NCBI RefSeq assembly: GCF_003730015.1
Contig: NZ_RJTU01000013.1
Location: 107,461-171,460 of the forward strand
Origin: Epilithonimonas hominis
Lineage (GTDB): Bacteria; Bacteroidota; Bacteroidia; Flavobacteriales; Weeksellaceae
Direction: 5' to 3'
DNA length: 64,000 nt
Of the stretch, positions 8,689 to 17,318 are shown one piece after another; the stretch's first letter is position 1, and each line of letters starts with the position of its first letter. The position numbers were made by a program, and so were the translations under genes. The notes under the pieces are model-generated. The model did no database searches. It saw only the letters and a program-made list of their open reading frames with translations, and was not told the origin of the DNA.

Positions 8689-9462
8689 TTACTTAATTTG
8701 TTTGATAAATTCTCTTCCTTTCGCTTCCCAATCCTCATTATCGAGAAGAATTTTCACAAAAGCTGTTCCGATAATTCCGCCTTGTGCTTTCTCAGTCACA
8801 TTCTCAAAGTCAGATTTATCCTTGATTCCAAAACCGATGAAAACTGGATTTTTCAAATCCAATGAAGCCAGCGTATTGAGATAATTTTCGTTCTTCAAAA
8901 CGGCATTTTTGTTTCCGGTTGTAGAGGAAGAACTTACGGCATATAGAAATCCTGAACTCAATGAATCGAGATATTTGATGCGCTCTTCCGAAGTTTCTGG
9001 TGTTACAAGAAAAGTGAAATTCAGGTTGTATTTTTTCAAGATTTCGCCATATTGATTTTCAAATGCTACTGGTGGCAAATCAGGAATAATCAATCCTGAA
9101 ACACCAACTTCGGCACATTTCTGACAAAAATTTTCAAATCCAAATTGAAGTACAGGATTCAGATAACCCATTAATATTTTTGGAATCGTCACAGAATCTC
9201 TGATTTCCGCCAACTGCTCGAATAGTTTTTTGATAGACATTCCGTTTTTCAAAGCTAGAGAATGCGCATCCTGAATCACTGGCCCATCTGCGACAGGGTC
9301 AGAGTAAGGAATCCCAATTTCCATCATATCTGCTCCCGATTCTTGAATCAATTTTGCTATTTTTCCGGTGTCTTCCAAAGATGGAATTCCTGCTGTGAAG
9401 TATATGTTTAGTTTCTTTTGTTGGGAGTTGGAAGCGGGAAGCTTGGTGTTATAATCGTTCAT
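8689..9462 (-). CDS. trpA: Tryptophan synthase alpha chain
   Basis: This enzyme cleaves indole-3-glycerol phosphate to indole and glyceraldehyde 3-phosphate; indole then channels to TrpB. The TIM-barrel fold is supported by the catalytic Glu and Asp in EIGIPYSDPVADGPVIQ, by LMGYLNPVLQFG and by the phosphate-binding GFGIKDK. At 257 residues the length is normal. The first ~15 residues (NDYNTKLPASNSQQ) are not part of the usual fold and come from a low-complexity spacer (CTTCCCGCTTCCAACTCCC). This is the last gene of the operon, 53 bp after trpB. Confidence 0.97.
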   Translation of the reverse strand: MNDYNTKLPASNSQQKKLNIYFTAGIPSLEDTGKIAKLIQESGADMMEIGIPYSDPVADGPVIQDAHSLALKNGMSIKKLFEQLAEIRDSVTIPKILMGYLNPVLQFGFENFCQKCAEVGVSGLIIPDLPPVAFENQYGEILKKYNLNFTFLVTPETSEERIKYLDSLSSGFLYAVSSSSTTGNKNAVLKNENYLNTLASLDLKNPVFIGFGIKDKSDFENVTEKAQGGIIGTAFVKILLDNEDWEAKGREFIKQIK

Positions 9463-9515
9463 AAATTTAATTTTAAGTAAAATAATTAATTGATTTGCGA
9501 AAAATTTAAAAACTA

Positions 9516-10721
9516 TTAAACTTCCGTCATCTGACTTCCATCATCCAGCTTTCGCAAATACGTTTCCATATCCTTATCGCCACGACCAGAAAGACAAATC
9601 ACCACAACATCATCTTTCTCAAATATCTTCTTATCCAAAACTGACAAGGCGTGCGCACTTTCCAAAGCTGGAATAATACCTTCAATTTTTGTCAGTTCAA
9701 AAGCAGATTTCAAAGCTTCATCATCATTAACACTGAAAAATTCTGCTCTTTTTTGATCGAAAAGATTAGCGTGCATCGGTCCAATCCCGGGATAATCTAA
9801 ACCTGCCGAAATTGAATGCGGTTCAACGACTTGTCCGTCTTCCGTTTGCATCACGAGACTTTGACTTCCATGCAGAATTCCTAAAGTTCCGAGAAAAGTA
9901 GTCGCTGCAGATTTACCAGAATCAATGCCAAAACCTCCTGCTTCCGCTGCAATGATTTTCACGTTTTCTTCATTCACAAAATGATAAAAAGTTCCTGCCG
10001 CATTGCTTCCGCCACCAACGCAGGCAATTACATAATCAGGATTTTCTCTTCCGATTTTTTCGTTCAGTTGTTCTTTGATTTCTTTTGAAATAATACTCTG
10101 AAATCTAGCAACCAAATCCGGAAAAGGATGTGGACCAACCACGCTTCCAATAATGTAATGTGTTGTAGAAGGATTATTAATCCAATCTCTCAAAGCCTCA
10201 TTCACAGCGTCTTTCAAGGTTTTGGAACCTGATGTCGCAGGAATAACAGTTGCGCCCAACATTTTCATTCTTGCAACGTTTGGCGCTTGTCTCTGGATAT
10301 CGATTTCGCCCATATAAACAATGCATTCCAAACCTAACAAGGCGCAAGCTGTAGCTGTTGCAACGCCGTGTTGTCCGGCTCCGGTTTCTGCAATGATTCT
10401 ATGTTTTCCTAATTTTTTTGCGAGCAAAGCTTGTCCTAAAGCGTTGTTGATTTTGTGCGCTCCGGTGTGATTCAAATCTTCTCTTTTCAGATAAATCTGA
10501 GTCTGGTATTTTTCGCTCAGATTTTTTGCGAAATAGAGTGGAGTAGCACGCCCAACATAATTCTTCAACAAATCCTGAAATTCTGTTTGGAATTCCTCTG
10601 ATTCGATGATTTGAATGTATTTTTCCTGTAATTCGGCAACGTTCGGATAAAGCATTTCGGGAACAAAAGCGCCTCCGAAAATTCCGTAATAACCGTTTTT
10701 ATCTGGGTTTTGGTAGTTCAT
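9516..10721 (-). CDS. trpB: Tryptophan synthase beta chain
   Basis: This PLP enzyme condenses indole with serine to give tryptophan, in an alpha2beta2 complex with TrpA. The PLP-lysine motif [13 protein letters not shown], the glycine-rich phosphate loop GGGSNAAG and the C-terminal CLSGRGDKD are intact. At 401 residues it is full length. The gap to trpF upstream is 62 bp and is filled with short repeats. Confidence 0.98.
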   Translation of the reverse strand: MNYQNPDKNGYYGIFGGAFVPEMLYPNVAELQEKYIQIIESEEFQTEFQDLLKNYVGRATPLYFAKNLSEKYQTQIYLKREDLNHTGAHKINNALGQALLAKKLGKHRIIAETGAGQHGVATATACALLGLECIVYMGEIDIQRQAPNVARMKMLGATVIPATSGSKTLKDAVNEALRDWINNPSTTHYIIGSVVGPHPFPDLVARFQSIISKEIKEQLNEKIGRENPDYVIACVGGGSNAAGTFYHFVNEENVKIIAAEAGGFGIDSGKSAATTFLGTLGILHGSQSLVMQTEDGQVVEPHSISAGLDYPGIGPMHANLFDQKRAEFFSVNDDEALKSAFELTKIEGIIPALESAHALSVLDKKIFEKDDVVVICLSGRGDKDMETYLRKLDDGSQMTEV

Positions 10722-10783
10722 AATTTTTGTGTTAATGTAAGATGTAAAAAGTAAAAAGTATTTTAAAAATGTTTAAATGGCAT

Positions 10784-11440
10784 TTACATTATACTTTTTA
10801 CATTGTATAATTTGATGAATTCTTTTATTTTATTAATGTCTTTATTGCCAGGCTCAATTTCAAATTTCGAATTGATGTCCAGCGCAAATGGTTGATGATT
10901 AATTGTTGACAGTTGATGGATATTTTCCAATGAAATTCCGCCACTTAAAAAATAAGGAATCGGGATTTTTATTTCATTCAGAAAATTCCAATCAAACGTT
11001 TTTCCTGTTCCGCCGAAAGCTTTGGAATCGGTGTCGAATAGGAGATAATCAATTTTAGATTTTAAATTAAGAATTTTAGATTCTAAATTTTCTGTCAGAT
11101 TTCCTATTCTAATAACTTTAATAATTCCAATTTTTAGATTCAGTTTTTGTCTTAATTCTGAAATAAATTCTTCGGTTTCATTACCGTGAAGCTGAATGAA
11201 ATTTAAGTCGGCTTGTCCCGAAATTTCTATAATTTTTTCTAAATCTTCATTCACAAAAACACCAACTTTTGCTTGATGATTGATTTCTGAAATTTGCTCC
11301 AAACTCAAATGATTCAAAACATATCTCGGAGATTTTTCATAAAAGATAAATCCCAGAAAATCAACTTTCAAATCAATTAATTCTTTAATCTGATTGAGCT
11401 TTGTTAATCCGCAGACTTTAACTTGAAACTGACTTTCCAT
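10784..11440 (-). CDS. trpF: Phosphoribosylanthranilate isomerase
   Basis: This enzyme isomerises phosphoribosylanthranilate to CdRP in the tryptophan pathway. The N-terminal KVCGLT, the FDTDSKAFGGTGKTFDW segment and LSGGI mark the TIM-barrel active site. Two internal stretches look foreign: residues ~116-131 (ENLESKILNLKSKID), encoded by an AATTTTAGATTTTAAATT-type repeat (11051-11091), and residues ~172-182 (HQLSTINHQPF), encoded by a CATCAAC-type repeat (10886-10922) also found at the start of trpE. The C-terminus (NVKSIM) is likewise made of spacer repeat. It lies 5 bp from trpC. Confidence 0.95.
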   Translation of the reverse strand: MESQFQVKVCGLTKLNQIKELIDLKVDFLGFIFYEKSPRYVLNHLSLEQISEINHQAKVGVFVNEDLEKIIEISGQADLNFIQLHGNETEEFISELRQKLNLKIGIIKVIRIGNLTENLESKILNLKSKIDYLLFDTDSKAFGGTGKTFDWNFLNEIKIPIPYFLSGGISLENIHQLSTINHQPFALDINSKFEIEPGNKDINKIKEFIKLYNVKSIM

Positions 11441-11445
11441 CTTTA

Positions 11446-12225
11446 CTAAATTGATACATTAGAAATGAATTCTCCGAATTTATTTCCAGGATTGTCATTC
11501 TTCATAAAATATTCGCCCATCAAAAATCCATCAAATCCCTTTTCTTTAAGGAATTTGAAATCTTCTTCGTTGTAAATTCCGCTTTCTGCAATGGAGAAAA
11601 TATCATTTGGTAGAAGGTTTTTCAAATCAACAGAATGTTGCAAATCCACTTTAAAATCTTTCAAATTTCGATTGTTGATGCCTACAAAATCAACGTTTTT
11701 ATTAATGTGTTTTAGTTCTTCTTCTGAATGGATTTCCAATAAAACTTCGAGATTTAATGAATGCGCCAATTCTGTAAATTCTGAAACTTGAGTTGCTGAA
11801 AGATTTGCAGCAATCAACAAAATAACATCTGCTCCAATTGATTTTGCTTCGTAAAATTGATATTCATCAATCATAAAATCTTTCCTCAAAATCGGAATGT
11901 TAATATGATTTCTGACACTCAAAATATCATCAAAACTTCCACCGAAAAAATCTTTATCCGTCAAAATAGAAACCGCACTTGCTCCGAATTTTTCATATTG
12001 AGAAACAACTTCTAATGGCGAAACTTTGTCATTGATAATGCCTTTGCTCGGCGATTGTCTTTTGAATTCGGTAATAATTCCGGATTTGGATTTTAAAGTT
12101 TCTTTCAGTGAAAAAGTTGGTCTTCCGAAAAACTCAGAATCTTTCACTTGTTCAATAGGAAATTTTGATTTTGCTTCCGAAACTTCCTGTTTTTTTTGTT
12201 TTATTATTTTATCTAAGATGTTCAT
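11446..12225 (-). CDS. trpC: Indole-3-glycerol phosphate synthase
   Basis: This enzyme closes CdRP to indole-3-glycerol phosphate with loss of CO2. The motifs EFKRQSPSKG (substrate-binding Lys), LRKDFMIDEYQ (catalytic Lys), GINNRNLKDF and IAESGIY are all present in a 259-residue single-domain protein, so TrpC and TrpF are separate here rather than fused as in enterobacteria. A 65-bp AT-repeat spacer separates it from trpD. Confidence 0.97.
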   Translation of the reverse strand: MNILDKIIKQKKQEVSEAKSKFPIEQVKDSEFFGRPTFSLKETLKSKSGIITEFKRQSPSKGIINDKVSPLEVVSQYEKFGASAVSILTDKDFFGGSFDDILSVRNHINIPILRKDFMIDEYQFYEAKSIGADVILLIAANLSATQVSEFTELAHSLNLEVLLEIHSEEELKHINKNVDFVGINNRNLKDFKVDLQHSVDLKNLLPNDIFSIAESGIYNEEDFKFLKEKGFDGFLMGEYFMKNDNPGNKFGEFISNVSI

Positions 12226-12300
12226 TTATAATAATTATCAGTTGTAAATTATTAATTGTTAAATAATATTGTTCAGCTAATCATTAACAATTAATCATTA
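12226..12300. repeat. AT-rich spacer repeats between trpD and trpC
   Basis: The gap consists of short variants of TTAATTGTTAATGATTAA. The same kind of sequence borders trpE, the four-helix-bundle gene and trpG. The last codons of trpD (IIND, stop) are themselves part of this repeat. Confidence 0.6.
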
Positions 12301-13280
12301 ATAATTGAGCGAAGTGATTTCAATGCCTTTCCGCCTCCCAGACTTTGTATCGCCAAAGACAAACAATCTTCATAATCTCCAAATTTTCCGGTATTTTGCA
12401 ATGCGATTGAAGCATTCGCCAAAACGACTGCGTTTTGCTCTTCAGTTCCGTTTCCTTCCAAAATTTTGATAAATAATTTCGCTGCATCTTCTTTACTTTC
12501 ACCTCCAAAAATACTTTCCGGAGATACATTTTTAAATTTTAAATCTTCTGCGGAATAGATTTTTTCTCCGGTTTTGCTGATGATTTTTGTGTCACCAGTT
12601 AAGGAAATTTCGTCATAACCATCCAAAGCGTGAACAATCATAAATTCGCTTTTTTGTTTTTGCAAAAGATATTGATAAACGCGCGCAATTTCAAGATTTG
12701 CAACACCAATCATTGTGAAATCCGGACGAACAGGATTCACCAAAGGCCCAAGAATGTTGAAAAAAGTTTTCAGACCAAGTTGTTTTCTGAGTGGCGCAAC
12801 CGACTTCAAAGCGGGATGAAACAGCGGTGCGTGAAGAAAACAGATGTTTCCTTTCTCTAAATCGGCTTTCAAATCCTCAGAATTATCTTTGAATTGATAG
12901 CCCAATTCTTCCAAAACATTGGATGAACCTGAAATAGAAGATGCGCCGTAATTGCCTTGCTTGGCTACTTTTTGTCCGGTTCCTGCAACAATAAAACTCG
13001 CTAAAGTAGAAATATTAAAGGTGTTTTTTCCGTCACCACCAGTTCCAACGATATCAACCAAATCTTTGGTTCCCAAATCAACAGGTTTCGCCAATTGCAG
13101 TAATGCTTCACGGAAACCTTCGAGTTCTTCCAAAGTAATTGTTCTCATTAGGAAAACGGTGATGAAAGAAATGACTTCGCTTTCGTTGAATTTATTTTGT
13201 GAAATTTCAATCAGAATCGCTTTGGCTTCGGCTTTTGTCAAAGTCTGATGATTGAAAAGATATTGTAGGATTTGTTTCAT
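12291..13280 (-). CDS. trpD: Anthranilate phosphoribosyltransferase
   Basis: This enzyme transfers phosphoribose from PRPP to anthranilate. The PRPP-binding DIVGTGGDGKNTFNIST, GNYGASS and NILGPLVNP segments are conserved, and the 329-residue length is normal. It is not fused to TrpG. The start overlaps no neighbour; 52 bp of repeat-like sequence (GAAGTCAGAGGTCTGAAGTC type, 13283-13316) separate it from trpG. Confidence 0.97.
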   Translation of the reverse strand: MKQILQYLFNHQTLTKAEAKAILIEISQNKFNESEVISFITVFLMRTITLEELEGFREALLQLAKPVDLGTKDLVDIVGTGGDGKNTFNISTLASFIVAGTGQKVAKQGNYGASSISGSSNVLEELGYQFKDNSEDLKADLEKGNICFLHAPLFHPALKSVAPLRKQLGLKTFFNILGPLVNPVRPDFTMIGVANLEIARVYQYLLQKQKSEFMIVHALDGYDEISLTGDTKIISKTGEKIYSAEDLKFKNVSPESIFGGESKEDAAKLFIKILEGNGTEEQNAVVLANASIALQNTGKFGDYEDCLSLAIQSLGGGKALKSLRSIIND

Positions 13281-13332
13281 AATATTAGTCCGAAGTCAGA
13301 GGTCTGAAGTCAGAAGTTTTTTTCGTTAAATT

Positions 13333-13926
13333 TTATTCTTCGGTCTTCTGACCTCCAGCTTCCGGCTTTAAAAAATTTTCTAAAATCTGTTTTCCATCAG
13401 GTGTCAAGATACTTTCAGGATGATATTGGACAGCGTGAACATCGTATATTTTGTGTTTCAAACTCATAATCATTCCGTTTTTGTCAATGCTTGTGATTTC
13501 TAATTCAGCAGGGAAATCATCAGGATTTACAGCCCAAGAATGATAACGTCCAACTTCCAAATTTTCGGGTAAATTGTTGAAGATTTTGTGTTCTTTGGTT
13601 TGAGTAGCTTCAGTCGCAACACCGTGATAGATTTCTGAAAGGTTAATCAAACTTCCACCAAAAGCTTCTGCAATCGCTTGTTGACCGAGACAAACTCCGA
13701 AAATAGATTTAGTAGGCGCATATTTTTTAATCACGTCTAGCAAAATTCCAGCTTCTTCCGGAATTCCCGGACCTGGAGAAAGAATGATTTTATCGTATTT
13801 TTCAATGTCTTCCAAAGGGATTTGGTCATTTCTGTAAACATCTACTTTTTCACCTACAATTTGCTCGATGATTTGAACAAGATTGTATGTAAAACTGTCA
13901 TAATTATCGAAGACTAATATTTTCAT
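13333..13926 (-). CDS. trpG: Anthranilate synthase glutamine amidotransferase component
   Basis: This subunit releases ammonia from glutamine for TrpE (and possibly for para-aminobenzoate synthesis as PabA). The nucleophile Cys in GVCLGQQAIA and the catalytic His-Glu in QYHPESILT are present. The C-terminal tail (PEAGGQKTEE) after the conserved end is encoded by a GGTCAGAAGACC-type spacer repeat, so the natural stop has probably been replaced. The protein is 197 residues long and lies 19 bp downstream of the four-helix-bundle gene. Confidence 0.96.
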   Translation of the reverse strand: MKILVFDNYDSFTYNLVQIIEQIVGEKVDVYRNDQIPLEDIEKYDKIILSPGPGIPEEAGILLDVIKKYAPTKSIFGVCLGQQAIAEAFGGSLINLSEIYHGVATEATQTKEHKIFNNLPENLEVGRYHSWAVNPDDFPAELEITSIDKNGMIMSLKHKIYDVHAVQYHPESILTPDGKQILENFLKPEAGGQKTEE

Positions 13927-13945
13927 AATTGTTAATTATCAATTG

Positions 13946-14302
13946 TTAATTGTTACTTTTGGTTGTCTTTATAATGCTTGTTATTAGCTTAATAATTTCA
14001 ACAGCATTTTCATTTATGCTTTCAAATTCTTGAGATGAAAGATAATTTGTGGCTTGGAACAATTCAAGCCAGTATATAGTTTCATTAATTTCTTTTTGCG
14101 CAATAGATAATTTATGGATGAAATCGGCTTTGCTTTGTGCGTGTTCACTTTCTCTAACCATTGCTCCAACACTTGTTCCGCTTCGCAAAATTTGTTTGCT
14201 TAATACAAATTCCTTTTTATCACTTGCCAAATATTGATAAAGCTTAACAATCCGAACAGCAAATTCAAAACTTTTCTTTTTGATAATATTATTTTCTTTC
14301 AT
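13946..14302 (-). CDS. Four-helix-bundle (23S rRNA IVS-type) protein inside the trp operon
   Basis: This 118-residue, mostly helical protein has the family core SKQILRSGTSVGAMVRESE followed by DFIHKLSIAQKEINETIYWLELF. It belongs to the four-helix-bundle family first found in 23S rRNA intervening sequences and related to the accessory protein of diversity-generating retroelements. No retroelement is near. It is 18 bp from trpE and 19 bp from trpG, so it is co-transcribed with the trp genes, although no link to tryptophan is known. A same-length paralogue at 22526-22882 carries a stop codon. The function is unknown; nucleic-acid binding is the usual guess. Confidence 0.88.
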   Translation of the reverse strand: MKENNIIKKKSFEFAVRIVKLYQYLASDKKEFVLSKQILRSGTSVGAMVRESEHAQSKADFIHKLSIAQKEINETIYWLELFQATNYLSSQEFESINENAVEIIKLITSIIKTTKSNN

Positions 14303-14320
14303 TTCATTAACAATTAATAA

Positions 14321-15769
14321 TTAACCATTAACAATTCTTTCAGCTTTGCTGATTGCTTTTTTCAAAGCACCAAGTTTATTATTAACTTCCTGAAGTTCAT
14401 TTTCTGCAACAGATTTTGCAACAATTCCGGCTCCGGCTTGATAGAAAAGAGTATTGTTTTTACTCAAGAAAGTTCGAATCATAATTGCTTGATTACAACT
14501 TCCATCGAAGCCTACAAAGCCAATACAACCTGCGTAATAACTTCTGGAAGTTTTCTCGTGTTCGTCAATTAGTTGCATTGCTCGGTATTTTGGAGCGCCA
14601 CTCAAAGTGCCTTGTGGGAAAGTAGTTGCAATCATTTCGTAAGGATTTTGGTCTTCTTTGACGTCAGTGACAACTTCGGAAACCATATGAATCACGTGGG
14701 AGAAAAAATGGATTTCTTTCAGTTTTGAAACCGTTGTATTTTTCCCGTGAATGCTCAAATCGTTTCTTGCCAAATCTACCAACATCGTATGTTCCGCATT
14801 TTCTTTCGGGTCTTTTTTGAGCTCTTCTGCGGATTCCAAATCTTTTTCGATGTTTCCGGTTCGTTTGAAAGTGCCTGCAATTGGATGAATTACAGCTTTT
14901 CTATTTTTGATAATCAGCTGACTTTCCGGACTTGAGCCCATTAATTTATAATCGCCATAATCGAAGAAAAATAAGTAAGGAGAAGGATTGATGTTTCGCA
15001 AAGCACGATAAACATTGAATTCGTCACCTTGAAATTTCTGCTCAAATCTTCTGCTTAAAACTAACTGAAAAACATCACCACGGAAACAATGTTTTTTGGC
15101 AAATTCAACTGATTCAAGATATTCGTTGTCAGTTAGATTTGAAGTTTCTTCTGATATAATTTCGAAAGGGAAGACCGGTGCGTTTTTTTGATTGATGATG
15201 TTTTCCAATGTTGAAAGTTCTGATTTCAAACCATCGATTTTATTTTCAATCAGGAACATTTCGTCGTTGTGATGATTGATTGCAATCACATATTGGTAAA
15301 TACGATAACGCGTCAACGGAATTTTATTTTCCTCAGATTGTTCCTTGAATTTTATATTCTCAAAAAACGGAATCGCATCATAACTTGTATATCCGAAAAA
15401 TCCCTGCGCTTGTTTTCCAATCTCGTGGTTTGGTTTTTCACATTTGAAACAGTTGGAAAATTCCTGCATCAAGTCAGATAAGTTCTCATTTTTCAAATCG
15501 ATTTTCTGAGGATTTTCTAGGGGGAATTTCAACTCAGCTTCGTTGTAATTTCGAATTTCAATTCCGGCAATGGCATTAACGCAAATGAAAGAAAACGAAT
15601 TTTCAGAATTCTGATTTCCTGCACTTTCCAAAAGAATCGTATCACGAAATTGGTCGCGAAGACGGAGATAAATCCCAATCGGCGTGTAAAGGTCTGCTAA
15701 ACGGGATTTAACAGAGGTTTTTATATTGATTGGTTGATGGTTGATTGTTGATGGTTGATGGTTGCTCAT
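14321..15769 (-). CDS. trpE: Anthranilate synthase component I
   Basis: This subunit converts chorismate to anthranilate with ammonia from TrpG and is the committed step of tryptophan synthesis. LLES near the N-terminus marks the tryptophan feedback site; GSSPESQL, HPIAGTFKRTG and GTLSGAPKYRAM mark the chorismate site. At 482 residues it is full length. The first ~17 residues (SNHQPSTINHQPINIK) are encoded by a CAACCAT-type repeat; an unextended protein could start further in, but no later Met is available before the fold begins. It is the first structural gene of the operon, preceded by an attenuator. Confidence 0.96.
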   Translation of the reverse strand: MSNHQPSTINHQPINIKTSVKSRLADLYTPIGIYLRLRDQFRDTILLESAGNQNSENSFSFICVNAIAGIEIRNYNEAELKFPLENPQKIDLKNENLSDLMQEFSNCFKCEKPNHEIGKQAQGFFGYTSYDAIPFFENIKFKEQSEENKIPLTRYRIYQYVIAINHHNDEMFLIENKIDGLKSELSTLENIINQKNAPVFPFEIISEETSNLTDNEYLESVEFAKKHCFRGDVFQLVLSRRFEQKFQGDEFNVYRALRNINPSPYLFFFDYGDYKLMGSSPESQLIIKNRKAVIHPIAGTFKRTGNIEKDLESAEELKKDPKENAEHTMLVDLARNDLSIHGKNTTVSKLKEIHFFSHVIHMVSEVVTDVKEDQNPYEMIATTFPQGTLSGAPKYRAMQLIDEHEKTSRSYYAGCIGFVGFDGSCNQAIMIRTFLSKNNTLFYQAGAGIVAKSVAENELQEVNNKLGALKKAISKAERIVNG

Positions 15770-15813
15770 CGTTTCAATTTTAAATTATTTTTATTAAAAC
15801 TTATCGAAGCCTT

Positions 15814-15851
15814 AAAATAAAAAAGACTTCAACAAAATTTGTCAAAGTCTT
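15814..15851 (-). terminator. trp attenuator terminator
   Basis: On the minus strand AAGACTT (15851-15845) pairs with AAGTCTT (15829-15823). The stem continues through two G-U pairs and ACAA/TTGT and is followed by TTTTTATTTT. It lies between the leader peptide and trpE, so it can stop transcription before the structural genes. Confidence 0.88.
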
Positions 15852-15881
15852 ATTATGATTGAGTTATAGTTAGTTCAAAAT

Positions 15882-15959
15882 TTAGAACACCGATAATCCT
15901 TTCAGACCCGACAAAGAGTTTGAAAGCCACCACCAATTTTTTGTGTTCATTAATTTCAT
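15882..15959 (-). CDS. trpL: trp operon leader peptide with WWW codons
   Basis: A 25-codon open frame starts at ATG 15959-15957 and ends at TAA 15884-15882. Codons 9-11 are three consecutive TGG (Trp) codons. CTTTCA right after them (15926-15921) pairs with TGAAAG (15904-15899), giving a 1:2 hairpin. TTTGTCGGGTCT (15915-15904) can instead pair with AGACTTTGACAAA (15850-15838), which is the 5' arm of the terminator, giving an antiterminator. This is the classical layout of ribosome-mediated attenuation: with little charged tRNA-Trp the ribosome stalls on the Trp codons, covers region 1 and lets the antiterminator form. A second in-frame ATG is at codon 4. Confidence 0.9.
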   Translation of the reverse strand: MKLMNTKNWWWLSNSLSGLKGLSVF

Positions 15960-16011
15960 CTGAGAATATTTATTTTTTTATCTGACAGATGTAACTGTCG
16001 TTTCATAAGAG

Positions 16012-16041
16012 CAAATTTAGAAATGATTTTTAATTCTGCAA
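16012..16041 (-). promoter_or_regulatory. trp operon promoter
   Basis: On the minus strand TTG (16041-16039) is followed after 19 bp by TAAATTTG (16019-16012), an exact Bacteroidetes -33/-7 promoter. Transcription would start near 16005. A short inverted repeat GACAG-N6-CTGTC (15984-15999) lies in the untranslated leader just before trpL. Confidence 0.75.
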
Positions 16042-16100
16042 CTATTTTTTTTGAAAAATTTATAGAGCTTGTTTAAATTTGTATTAGAAATAATTTTATT

Positions 16101-16211
16101 ACCACATAGATACATAGTTTTTGAAAAAAAAGAGAAAAAAATAGTAAATATTGTACTTCTATTTTTTCTTTTTTGCAATTAATCTTGAGGTTTTCTATGT
16201 GCCTATGTGGT
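16101..16211. repeat. Palindrome-ended intergenic element (111 bp)
   Basis: The left arm ACCACATAGATACATAG (16101-16117) is the near-perfect inverse (15 of 17) of the right arm at 16195-16211. The interior is A/T-rich with no gene. It is one of five such elements in the window and lies between the trp promoter and the thioesterase gene. Confidence 0.6.
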
Positions 16212-16232
16212 TTTAATTATTTTTAAACAGGC

Positions 16233-16700
16233 TCATAAAAAAGGTTTCATCTCGTCTTCGATATCTTTTCTCAGATTCATCAGTTTTTTCGCATATTGTT
16301 CCAATTGTAATTCCTTTTCTGTTGTAGGAATCCATTTTGGGACTTCCATCGCTTTTCCGTTTTCGTCAACCGCTACAAAAACAATGATACAATGCGTTTT
16401 CTTCTCAAATTGTTTCTCTTTTACATTCCTTGAAAATACATCAATTGCAATATGCATACTTGTACTTCCTGTGAAAATCACGTGAGATTCCAGCTTGACA
16501 ATTTCTCCGATTTTGATAGGCTGATAAAACCGAATTCCGCCAACATAAACCGTTACACAATAAGTTCCCGACCAATTGCTTGCGCAGGCATAACCGACTT
16601 GGTCTATCCATTTCATCACGCTTCCTCCGTGAACATTGCCTCCAAAATTAACGTCTGTCGGTTCAGAAATGAACTGAAATGTGACTGGTTTGTTTTCCAT
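16233..16700 (-). CDS. Acyl-CoA thioesterase, hotdog fold (YciA type)
   Basis: The protein hydrolyses acyl-CoA thioesters; the hotdog family signature is NFGGNVHGGSVMKWIDQVGYACA near residues 16-38, with the helix preceded by the conserved GG. At 155 residues it matches single-domain YciA/BFIT-like enzymes. I start at the ATG at 16700; an upstream in-frame TTG (16721) overlaps the -7 element TATTTTTG (16726-16719) and is unlikely. Substrate length is not predictable. It is a single-gene unit. Confidence 0.88.
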   Translation of the reverse strand: MENKPVTFQFISEPTDVNFGGNVHGGSVMKWIDQVGYACASNWSGTYCVTVYVGGIRFYQPIKIGEIVKLESHVIFTGSTSMHIAIDVFSRNVKEKQFEKKTHCIIVFVAVDENGKAMEVPKWIPTTEKELQLEQYAKKLMNLRKDIEDEMKPFL

Positions 16701-16823
16701 TTTATTCTTATTATGTATCAAAAATAGGGAAGAAATTTTAGATTATAGCCTTTTATTCATTTGACATTTGCACTAAATTTGTGTTTCTTAAATTCTATTT
16801 TAAATCTCTTGACTTTAACAACA

Positions 16824-17174
16824 ATGAAAAAAGTATTCTATCTCAAAACCTGTGGAACCAACAAGAAAATAATGACACCTCTTGACCTTTCTGACTGGGA
16901 ATTGAGAGAAATGAAATCTCAACCTATAACAGAAGCTGAACTGGAAGAGATGTATGAAAAAACGAAATCTTACGAAGCACTTTTCAGTAAAAAATCGACG
17001 CAAATCAAGGAAAGAGGAATTGATGTAAGTTCTTTGAAAGAAAAGGATTTTAAGAAGTTGATTCTTGACCATTACAGTTTTTTGAAACGTCCGGTTTTCA
17101 TTACAGATAAAGAAGTTTTTGCTGGAAGCGATAAAAAGAATCTTGAAAATTTGAATGCTTTTTTTGACAAATAG
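16824..17174 (+). CDS. ArsC/Spx-family thioredoxin-fold protein
   Basis: The 116-residue protein has the ArsC-like N-terminus KVFYLKTCGTNKK with one active-site Cys, a helical middle and the ending RPVFITDKEVFAGSDKKN, as in YffB/ArsC-family proteins (conserved Pro before the last strand). The start is the ATG at 16824; the extension upstream to 16761 crosses the -7 element TAAATTTG (16774-16781). No ars genes are nearby and the CxxxK context differs from true arsenate reductases, so arsenate reduction is uncertain. Confidence 0.78.
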   Translation: MKKVFYLKTCGTNKKIMTPLDLSDWELREMKSQPITEAELEEMYEKTKSYEALFSKKSTQIKERGIDVSSLKEKDFKKLILDHYSFLKRPVFITDKEVFAGSDKKNLENLNAFFDK

Positions 17175-17308
17175 TTTAACCACAAAAGTTACAAAAGTTT
17201 TGGATGTTTTTCTAATGTTGAAAAGAACGAATAAACCGATATTACTGACTTTTGTAATCTTAAAAAGATAAATTCCACATCATTCTTTTGTGACTTTTGT
17301 GGTTTAAA
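17175..17308. repeat. Palindrome-ended intergenic element (134 bp)
   Basis: TTTAACCACAAAAGTTACAA and following bases (17175-17197) are inverted at 17285-17308 with one mismatch and one gap. The element starts immediately after the stop codon of the ArsC-family gene and ends 10 bp before the DUF763 start. Its arms share the ACCACAnAG theme with the element at 16101-16211. Confidence 0.6.
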
Positions 17309-17318
17309 AAAATAAAAA

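Noticed and set aside
12226..15771. Repeats in the trp operon as a CRISPR array
   Set aside because: Units are degenerate, of variable length and spacing, and partly inside genes; no cas genes are present.
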